DNA from: Aliiroseovarius sp. M344
GTDB lineage: Bacteria > Pseudomonadota > Alphaproteobacteria > Rhodobacterales > Rhodobacteraceae
Length of the DNA stretch: 7,500 nt
Reading direction: 5' to 3'
Assembly: GCF_025140835.1 (NCBI RefSeq)
Contig: NZ_CP081153.1
Coordinates: 2,872,501 to 2,880,000, forward strand
Positions 1 to 7,500 of this stretch are shown piece by piece; the stretch's first letter is position 1, and the number at the start of each line of letters is the position of its first letter. The position numbers and the translations under genes are program-made. The notes below the pieces were generated by a model that saw nothing but the letters and a program-made list of their open reading frames with translations, was not told where the DNA came from and did no database searches.

Positions 1-1177
1 GTTCAAACAGAAGGTCATTGGTGGCCGGGTCCACGGCGGTGATGCCCAACACATAGCAGACGGCAGAGTTCGCCGCGGACCCCCGCCCCTGACACAGGAT
101 CGGCGTGCCCACACCATGGCGCGCATACTGGATCACGTCATATATGGTCAGGAAATATTGCGGGACATTGCACTTGGCGATCATCGCCAGCTCTTTTTCC
201 AGCGTCGCGCGCACCTTGTCCGGCACACCATCGGGATAGCGCCAGGCCGCCCCCTTCCATGTCAGTTCGGTCAGGTAATCCTGCGCCGTGCGCCCATTGG
301 GAATGTTCTTTTTCGGGTATTCATAAGACAGCTCGCGCAGATCAAACCGGCAGGCATCCGCGACCTTGCGGGTGGCGCGAATGGCATGGGGCCACTCGGC
401 AAACAGGGCCTCCATCTGTGCGGGCGATTTCAGGTGGCGTTCGGCATTGGCATCCAGCAGGAACCCGGCTTTGGTGATCGTGGTCTTGTGCAGAATGCAG
501 GTCATGACATCCTGCAATGGCCGCCGATCCGGCGCGTGATAATGCACATCATTGGTGGCGAGGATGCACAGCCCGTATTCTTTCGCCAACCCATCCAACC
601 GATTGATCCGCGCACGGTCCGTGCCGCGATAAAGATAGCTGACCGCAATGTGGCGAAGCGTTGGAAGCGCGCGCGCCAGACGACGCAGACCGGCAGCGAA
701 ATACGCCAGATCCTCGCCGGGGCAGGCAATTAACTGCACGCCTTCGCTGTGGCCAGCCAGATCATCAAGCGTGATGTCACAAGCACCCTTTGCCTGCCAA
801 CCGCCATCCACATCCCGCATCTTGCCCTTGGACAGCAAGGTGCATAGACGGCCATAGGCCGCCCGGTCGCAGGGATAGGCAAGAAATTCCTCGCCGCTGA
901 CCAGCTTTAACCGGCAGCCAATGATCGGACGCAAACACGCCTTGCGCGCCTGGGCGTGGAGGCGCACGACCCCCGCCATCGTGTTCAGATCCGCAACCCC
1001 CAACGCGTCATATCCAAGCTCCCAAGCGGTGCGCGTCAGATCGACCGCGTCAGACGCGCCGTGAAGAAAGGAAAAGCACGTCGTCACCCCAAGCTCGACA
1101 AAGCCCGTGCGCGGGTTGGGGGAAAACCCATCTTCGGATAAGGTGCGCCGAGGGGTTCGGTTGTCCATATCAGGCAT
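1..1177 (-). CDS. dnaE2: Error-prone DNA polymerase DnaE2, N-terminal part (3' end beyond the left edge)
   Basis: This gene is open to the left edge; 392 codons are visible. DnaE2 is a C-family (DnaE-like) DNA polymerase that carries out mutagenic translesion synthesis together with ImuA and ImuB after DNA damage. The N-terminal PHP domain is clear: ELGVTTCFSFLHGAS (residues 28-42), GVADLNTMAG (60-69), RPIIGCRL (83-90) and ATNDVHYH (207-214). The polymerase domain begins after the ELSYEYP segment (282-288), with the family signature GRGSAANSAVCYVLGIT (364-380). The catalytic aspartates (PDxDxDF in the family) should lie a few dozen codons beyond the edge, so the active site cannot be inspected. 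The start is the ATG whose first base is the last base of the imuB stop (TGATG), which implies translational reinitiation; a second in-frame ATG lies at 1168. The SFLHGAS form of the PHP motif and the position after imuB separate it from replicative DnaE1. Confidence 0.95.
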   Translation of the reverse strand, partial: MPDMDNRTPRRTLSEDGFSPNPRTGFVELGVTTCFSFLHGASDAVDLTRTAWELGYDALGVADLNTMAGVVRLHAQARKACLRPIIGCRLKLVSGEEFLAYPCDRAAYGRLCTLLSKGKMRDVDGGWQAKGACDITLDDLAGHSEGVQLIACPGEDLAYFAAGLRRLARALPTLRHIAVSYLYRGTDRARINRLDGLAKEYGLCILATNDVHYHAPDRRPLQDVMTCILHKTTITKAGFLLDANAERHLKSPAQMEALFAEWPHAIRATRKVADACRFDLRELSYEYPKKNIPNGRTAQDYLTELTWKGAAWRYPDGVPDKVRATLEKELAMIAKCNVPQYFLTIYDVIQYARHGVGTPILCQGRGSAANSAVCYVLGITAVDPATNDLLFE

Positions 1178-2718
1178 CAGGCAAACATCCCGTGGACAAA
1201 CCAACGGGGGTCCCCGCCGCGCCCATCTTCATGCAAGCCTTCGCGATAGAGCCACAGGCGCCGTCCGGCCTGATCTTCCACTTTGAAGTAATCGCGCAAA
1301 CGGGTGTTGGGCCGATCACACCACCATTCCGGCGCGATCCGTTCCGGCCCGGTATAACGCGCCACCCGGTGCGTTTGCCGCCGCCAGATGAACTGCGCGG
1401 GCGGGCCTTCGGGCACGGCGTACAGCACGCGCACCTCTTCGGGGGGCTGCATGATGCGGATGGGACGATCTTTCAAAGGTAAAACGGTCCCATCCGTTGC
1501 CGGGGCCACAGCGCCCAACGCCCCAACCCAGTGTTCGGCCCGTTCTGGCACATGGCTTGCCTGCAAAACCGGACGCTGGACCGCACCGGCCCCAAGTCGC
1601 GCCGTCAGCCGGTCGATCAACTGAGGTAACGGCACCCCTTCGTCGCTGCGCCCATCCAGCCGGACCTGAACAGTGTTCATCTGCTCGACCATCCCGGCCT
1701 CTAACGTGATCAGGTCAAAACCGAAGCCCGGATCAATCCGCTCCAGCTTGTCATCGAACAGTCGGCACAGGTGGGGGGCATCGCGACTGGCGGAAGCGGT
1801 GGCAACCTCAAGCCGGCGCACCTCGCCATCTGTGCGATAGACCGTCAGATGCAAGCGACGGCAGCCAAGCCCCCCGTCTGCCAATTGCCTGCACACATCC
1901 TCACACAGCGTAAGCAAATAGGCGGTTGGATCCAGTATTGGTTCGGGCAGGCGCATCTGCGCGCGGATCGGGGGTCGCGCGTCGACACTGGCCACCGGTT
2001 CGGCCAGCCGCCCCATCGCCTGATCCAGCCGCATCAGCGGATTGGCACCAAGGGCGGCGCGCACAAACCGCCGGGTCAGCGACAGGCGTGGAACCTCGTC
2101 CAGCTGGCCAATAGTTTTCAACCCAAGCCGCCGTAGCAAAAGCAACGTATCTGCATTCAGGCGCAAAGCCGCCACGGATAAAGGAGCAAGCTGTTGGGCT
2201 ATCTCAGCCTCATTGCAGATTGCGCGCACGGACCCAAATCGCGCCAACCCCCACGCCGCCCCCCAAGTCGGCGCGATCGCCAGATACGAGGTCACCCCCA
2301 GCAAGGACAGGCGCGTTTCCATGTCGATCAACATCGCTGCCTCGCCGCCGAACAGATGATCACAGCCCGTGGTGTCAAGGATCAGCCCATTCGCCCCATC
2401 AACCACGGTCCAGGGACACCAGCGCCGCACCCAAAGGGACAAACGGTCCAGCGCAAGCTTGTCCCCGGCAATATCCGCATATTCCACCCGCAATGTCGGG
2501 CAAACCGCGCGCATATCCACGACGCGTGCCCCCTGCGTGACCCCCATCGTGCGCGCCGCCCGGTTCGCGGCATGGATCACCTGCCCATGCGCCCCATCGA
2601 CCACAAGCACGACAGGCACATCATCGGGCGGCGCGCTGCCTTGGCGCTCCATCACCTTCTGCCACCGCTCCATCGCGAAATGGGGCATCGAAATCGAGGC
2701 GATTCGCCGCCCGGTCAT
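1177..2718 (-). CDS. imuB: ImuB, catalytically inactive Y-family polymerase-like protein of the SOS mutasome
   Basis: This 513-residue protein is the hub of the ImuA-ImuB-DnaE2 mutasome; in characterised systems it binds the beta clamp and brings in ImuA and DnaE2. The N-terminus RRIASISMPHFAMERW (4-19) aligns with the first Y-family strand, but serine and proline stand where DinB has its metal-binding aspartates. VVDGANGLILD (105-115) matches the SLDEAYLD region with the glutamate replaced by glycine (108), so it should not polymerise. LGLKTIGQLDEVPR (198-211) is the helix-hairpin-helix-like segment. The C-terminus carries ImuB hallmarks: GPERIAPEWW (457-466), RDYFKVED (475-482), LWLYREG (488-494) and WFVHGMFA (506-513). 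The start at 2718 is needed to keep the first strand and has a G-rich Shine-Dalgarno sequence. It overlaps imuA by 98 bp and dnaE2 by 1 bp. QVRLDG (351-356) sits where the clamp-binding motif is expected. Confidence 0.95.
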   Translation of the reverse strand: MTGRRIASISMPHFAMERWQKVMERQGSAPPDDVPVVLVVDGAHGQVIHAANRAARTMGVTQGARVVDMRAVCPTLRVEYADIAGDKLALDRLSLWVRRWCPWTVVDGANGLILDTTGCDHLFGGEAAMLIDMETRLSLLGVTSYLAIAPTWGAAWGLARFGSVRAICNEAEIAQQLAPLSVAALRLNADTLLLLRRLGLKTIGQLDEVPRLSLTRRFVRAALGANPLMRLDQAMGRLAEPVASVDARPPIRAQMRLPEPILDPTAYLLTLCEDVCRQLADGGLGCRRLHLTVYRTDGEVRRLEVATASASRDAPHLCRLFDDKLERIDPGFGFDLITLEAGMVEQMNTVQVRLDGRSDEGVPLPQLIDRLTARLGAGAVQRPVLQASHVPERAEHWVGALGAVAPATDGTVLPLKDRPIRIMQPPEEVRVLYAVPEGPPAQFIWRRQTHRVARYTGPERIAPEWWCDRPNTRLRDYFKVEDQAGRRLWLYREGLHEDGRGGDPRWFVHGMFA

Positions 2719-3298
2719 AACTCACCCCCCATGTGCCGGGCTTGCGGGTGCGGGACTTGAACAGCTCGGCCCGCCAGCGGGGATCGCCCGGCGCGGTCGG
2801 GTCGTCCGGATGCAACGCCGAGGGCAACGAGGTGATGCGCCACCGGTCGCGCGCCGCACTCAGGTCCGGGCTGGCAGCGCGTCGGATCAACCAACAGGCC
2901 ACGCCCGCCGCTTCGGCCCGCAAGGCAAGCCGCTTGCTGGCGGTGAAGTCGAGCACAGCCGGGTCGCCCCAAACCTCGCCGATCACCGCCGCTAACGCCT
3001 TGCACCGCAAGCCTTCTTCCATAGCCCACAGCACATCGGCAGGTCGCCCGGTTGCCACCCGCACCACCGGCCGCTGCGCCCCGATCCCCGGTAAATAAGG
3101 CCGTCCCGTTTCTTTGAACGACAGCCGATCCTGAACCCACAAAACGGGACCAGATTTTCGCGCGAGAGTCGCAAGCACAAACCCCACCGCCCCGGCATCG
3201 GTAGCGGTTGACGGAAACACCTCGGACAAGGTGCGTTTGTCCTGCACCCCGTGCCCCGCCCTGCGCCGCGCGCGTTTTATGGAAAGAGTTTCTGGCAT
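2621..3298 (-). CDS. imuA: ImuA, RecA-like accessory protein of the SOS mutasome
   Basis: This is the first gene of the LexA-controlled imuA-imuB-dnaE2 cassette. ImuA is a RecA/SulA-related protein that joins ImuB in the mutasome. Family features are LSEVF (residues 28-31 region, counted from the GTG alternative start), SGPVLWVQD (52-60), WAMEEGLRCKALAAVIGE (94-111), RLALRAEAAGVACWLIR (126-142), the RWRITS segment (155-160) and DPRWRAELFKSRTRKPGTWGVSYD (175-198). The Walker A region reads FPSTATDAGAVGF without GK[ST], as is usual in this family, so ATP binding by a classical P-loop is unlikely. Length is 225 residues from ATG 3298, or 228 from an in-frame GTG at 3307; both have weak Shine-Dalgarno sequences, and I prefer the ATG. 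The last 30 or so residues are encoded in DNA shared with imuB and look variable and charged. Confidence 0.92.
   Translation of the reverse strand: MPETLSIKRARRRAGHGVQDKRTLSEVFPSTATDAGAVGFVLATLARKSGPVLWVQDRLSFKETGRPYLPGIGAQRPVVRVATGRPADVLWAMEEGLRCKALAAVIGEVWGDPAVLDFTASKRLALRAEAAGVACWLIRRAASPDLSAARDRWRITSLPSALHPDDPTAPGDPRWRAELFKSRTRKPGTWGVSYDRAANRLDFDAPFRDGAVAEGDGAPRQRAAR
2721..2730 (-). promoter_or_regulatory. Ribosome binding site of imuB, inside imuA
   Basis: Read on the minus strand, a run of six G followed by TGAG ends two bases before the imuB ATG at 2718; the G-run is 6 bases from the start. It lies inside imuA codons for GTWGVSY and supports 2718 over the downstream ATGs at 2688 and 2673. 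Its position means imuB can be initiated independently while ribosomes still translate the end of imuA. Confidence 0.6.
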
Positions 3299-3323
3299 AC
3301 ATCCCACAGAGAATCCGACTTAT

Positions 3324-3338
3324 GTTCTCTTTTTGTTC
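3324..3338 (-). promoter_or_regulatory. LexA (SOS) box, alphaproteobacterial type
   Basis: The plus strand reads GTTC-TCTTTTT-GTTC, an exact match to the GTTC-N7-GTTC direct-repeat LexA site of alphaproteobacteria (GAAC-N7-GAAC on the coding strand). It ends 16 bases before the GTG and 25 bases before the ATG candidate start of imuA, and overlaps the proposed -10 element, so bound LexA would block transcription. This fits the known SOS control of imuAB-dnaE2. Confidence 0.9.
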
Positions 3339-3364
3339 TACACCATAGTGACCGGTTTTGCCAA
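3335..3364 (-). promoter_or_regulatory. Probable sigma70-type promoter of imuA-imuB-dnaE2
   Basis: On the minus strand TTGGCA (3364-3359, five of six matches to TTGACA) is followed after 18 bases by TAGAAC (3340-3335, four of six to TATAAT). The -10 element overlaps the first half-site of the LexA box. The predicted start of transcription is near 3328, giving a leader of about 20-30 bases. The elements are read by eye; the LexA overlap strengthens the call. Confidence 0.5.
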
Positions 3365-3406
3365 TGAGATGAGGATGGGGATGTCTGATAAAATGACGGT
3401 GAGATC

Positions 3407-4111
3407 TTACTCAACAATATCCAGAAATGCCTCCATCTCGTCGAGCCGGTCCGTCACGTTGGCCACCGCAAGCACCTTTTCGATGTCCTGCGCGAACCCC
3501 GGAAAATGATCGACAAATGCCGTGCCGCGTTCCTTGCTGCCGATGAACAAAAGTTTTGCAACGATATTGTCGTTTCTGATGTAGACCGAGCAGTTCAAGG
3601 ATCGACCTTCTTCCATGTGCGCCCAGCCCTTGCAGTTGACCCAATGGAAGGGGATGTCGCTATCTTCGGTCGGTCGATAGATATAGACACCGCCAGCGGG
3701 CTTATCTCCGGAATGAGCGTTGGTGAACTCATGGGCTTCATACTCCACTCCGCCAAAGAGCCTGATACCGGTGATAGGTTTGTTTCTGATTGCATTCTTG
3801 AGGCGATCGGTTCCATCTACTCTCTCCATCACTCTCAGATTTGTTGGCGAGTATCGTGACATCAGGTCGGGAACAACCGCGGGGTTGATGCGCAAAATAA
3901 ACTGATGCCAGGGAAGATCTCCTCCCCCGCCGCGAGGGCGACACGCCCGGTAGTATGCCTCTCCCATCTTTAGGACAATCCCATGTGGCGCAAGTTCTTC
4001 TGTGTGCAGGCAGTAGGGGATGTTTTTCTCCTGCGCCGATGCCTGTTCTGCCCATGCGGCAGTCAAAGCGGTCAGGAGCAACATGCTCATGAATAATCTT
4101 CGCGACACCAT
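3407..4111 (-). CDS. Unrecognised exported protein with Tat-like signal peptide
   Basis: I do not recognise this 234-residue protein. Starting at ATG 4111 it opens with a signal peptide: MVSRRLFMSM, a hydrophobic stretch LLLTALTAAWA, and a likely cleavage after ASA at residue 26. SRRLFM resembles the twin-arginine consensus S-R-R-x-F-L-K, so Tat export is possible. The mature part has four cysteines (34, 57, 160, 174), enough for two periplasmic disulfides, and no further membrane segment. Aromatic and glycine-rich stretches (GIRLFGGVEYEAHEF, GGVYIYRPTED, FHWVNCKGW) suggest a beta-rich fold. An in-frame GTG at 4144 would add 11 residues that do not look like a signal peptide, so I prefer ATG 4111, although its Shine-Dalgarno is poor. 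The gene follows the rrn terminator and precedes the SOS promoter, with no clear terminator of its own. By hand count, stretches of it are roughly 42-58% GC, against about 63% in a sample of imuB. Confidence 0.75.
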   Translation of the reverse strand: MVSRRLFMSMLLLTALTAAWAEQASAQEKNIPYCLHTEELAPHGIVLKMGEAYYRACRPRGGGGDLPWHQFILRINPAVVPDLMSRYSPTNLRVMERVDGTDRLKNAIRNKPITGIRLFGGVEYEAHEFTNAHSGDKPAGGVYIYRPTEDSDIPFHWVNCKGWAHMEEGRSLNCSVYIRNDNIVAKLLFIGSKERGTAFVDHFPGFAQDIEKVLAVANVTDRLDEMEAFLDIVE

Positions 4112-4217
4112 GTCTGAACCAACCAAATCAATCTTCCCCACCACCTTACGGCGAGATGCTTGGTTCTTCGAGCGGATTTTAGACTGGACGCGGATTACTG
4201 TACTCCCCCCCCTGAAC
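4112..4217. other. Intergenic region between the exported-protein gene and the rrn terminator
   Basis: I see no gene or tRNA here. It includes a run of eight C (4205-4212) just past the terminator and a possible TAAAAT -10 hexamer on the minus strand near 4175-4180, but no convincing -35, so the promoter of the downstream gene cannot be placed with confidence. Confidence 0.5.
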
Positions 4218-4255
4218 GCAAAACCGCCGGCAGCTTATTCAGCTACCGGCGGTTT
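4218..4255 (-). terminator. Intrinsic terminator of the rRNA operon
   Basis: A 14-bp stem with one mismatch is formed by 4221-4234 and 4242-4255 around a 7-base loop (4235-4241); the outer arm AAACCGCCGG is perfectly paired with CCGGCGGTTT. On the minus strand the stem ends in TTTT (4223-4220) followed by GCGTT. It lies about 45 bases past 5S and is the first strong hairpin there, which fits rrn termination. The opposite strand also has a T-rich flank (GGTTTGTTTG), so it may work in both directions. Confidence 0.88.
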
Positions 4256-4281
4256 GTTTGTGTTGATATCGTATTTGAGAG

Positions 4282-4413
<132 letters not shown>

Positions 4414-4431
<18 letters not shown>

Positions 4432-4529
4432 GGAGCGATGCTTTTGTTTGCTTCTCTCCAGTTCCAAGTCAGTACACTTAGGTGTGTATGCTTTTGAGTG
4501 ATCGTAAAAGTGTCTAGCTTCTACTGGAT
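4414..4529 (-). other. 23S-5S internal transcribed spacer
   Basis: This spacer of about 115 bases has no tRNA or open reading frame that I can support. It holds one arm of the 5S processing stem (4420-4431) and the 3' arms of the 23S processing stem (4485-4495 and 4506-4529, continuing into the mature end of 23S). It is AT-richer than the flanking RNA genes. Confidence 0.8.

Positions 4530-4539
<10 letters not shown>
4485..4539 (-). repeat. 3' arm of the 23S precursor processing stem
   Basis: Blocks here are reverse complements of blocks just upstream of 23S. CTGGATCAAATCAAGC (4524-4539) pairs perfectly with 7376-7391. CTTCT (4518-4522) pairs with 7393-7397, GTCT (4512-4515) with 7400-7403, and AAAAG (4506-4510) with 7404-7408. 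GTATGCTTTTG (4485-4495) pairs with 7448-7458. Only single mismatches, a bulge and small loops separate the inner blocks. Such stems flank 23S in bacterial rrn precursors and are RNase III substrates. Confidence 0.85.
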
Positions 4540-7375
<2,836 letters not shown>

Positions 7376-7382
<7 letters not shown>

Positions 7383-7458
7383 TTGATCCAGAAGAAGACA
7401 GACCTTTTGTATATCTGACCTCTTACCCCAGAAGGGGCAATCTGGACCAAAAGCATAC
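7376..7458 (-). repeat. 5' arm of the 23S precursor processing stem
   Basis: This is the partner of the arm at 4485-4539. GCTTGATTTGATCCAG (7376-7391) is the inner 16-bp block. AGAAG (7393-7397), AGAC (7400-7403) and CTTTT (7404-7408) continue it, and CAAAAGCATAC (7448-7458) is the outer 11-bp block. Between inner and outer blocks sits a small local hairpin, CCCC-AGAA-GGGG (7426-7437), which would branch from the long stem. Confidence 0.82.
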
Positions 7459-7500
7459 TTTCCCGCGCTTCCTAACTGTTCCGAAGAACCAGATCGCAGA
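7383..7500 (-). other. Distal part of the 16S-23S internal transcribed spacer
   Basis: No tRNA is visible in this stretch; tRNA-Ile and tRNA-Ala, usual in this spacer, would lie beyond the right edge. It contains the 5' processing arm of 23S and a second hairpin near the edge (7476-7492), in which GTTC and GAAC pair around a UUCG loop with a bulged G. I do not see a clear boxA antitermination element. Confidence 0.7.

Noticed and set aside
116..733. Plus-strand open reading frame of 205 codons
   Set aside because: It is antisense to dnaE2, whose PHP and polymerase motifs are clear on the minus strand; long antisense frames are expected in GC-rich coding DNA.
2194..2995. Several plus-strand open reading frames of about 100-210 codons
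   Set aside because: They lie antisense to imuB and imuA, have low-complexity R/P/A/H-rich translations and no recognisable domain.
2715..3302. Minus-strand frame of 195 codons beginning at ATG 3302
   Set aside because: It overlaps almost all of imuA in another frame, and its translation is glycine/arginine-rich with no family signature; imuA carries the conserved ImuA motifs.
3340..3406. Terminator after the exported-protein gene
   Set aside because: There is only a weak palindrome around AGATCT and no stem followed by a T-run, so I cannot support a terminator.
3506..3859. Plus-strand frame of 117 codons
   Set aside because: It is antisense to the signal-peptide-bearing gene at 3407-4111 and shows no start context or domain.
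7476..7492. GTTC and GAAC near the right edge, considered as a second LexA box
   Set aside because: The halves are inverted and four bases apart (GTTC-CGAA-GAAC), not a direct repeat with seven between; this is a UUCG-capped hairpin in the rRNA spacer.

Overview
The window looks like chromosomal DNA from an alphaproteobacterium, most probably Rhodobacterales (Rhodobacter/Roseobacter-type). The evidence is a GTTC-N7-GTTC LexA box, an imuA-imuB-dnaE2 cassette, protein sequences of the Rhodobacteraceae kind, and a 23S rRNA with an expanded helix 9. I would not name a genus. Every gene I can support lies on the minus strand, so the window is described below in transcription order, from high to low coordinates.

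Region 7500-4221 is the distal part of an rRNA operon: the end of the spacer upstream of 23S (7383-7500), a complete 23S gene (about 7382-4530), a short 23S-5S spacer, the 5S gene (about 4413-4299), and a strong intrinsic terminator (4255-4218). The 16S gene lies beyond the right edge. No tRNA gene is visible between 5S and the terminator. The precursor shows long-range complementary arms around 23S and around 5S, which are the expected processing stems. Helix 9 of 23S carries a structured AT-rich insertion of the type excised by RNase III in many alphaproteobacteria.

Region 4220-3407 holds one unrecognised gene for an exported protein with a Tat-like twin-arginine signal peptide and four cysteines. 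By hand counts its base composition is lower in GC than that of the genes after it.

Region 3364-1 is an SOS mutagenesis cassette: a promoter with an exact alphaproteobacterial LexA box, then imuA, imuB and the 5' two-fifths or so of dnaE2, which runs off the left edge. imuA and imuB overlap by 98 bp, and imuB and dnaE2 share one base (TGATG), so the three are almost certainly one translationally coupled operon. In the known system ImuA and ImuB recruit the error-prone C-family polymerase DnaE2 to the beta clamp for mutagenic translesion synthesis after DNA damage.

I found no previously undescribed system. The items most worth a second look are the apparently degenerate clamp-binding motif in ImuB, the helix-9 insertion and multi-segment processing stem of 23S, and the low-GC exported orphan protein between the rrn terminator and the SOS cassette.
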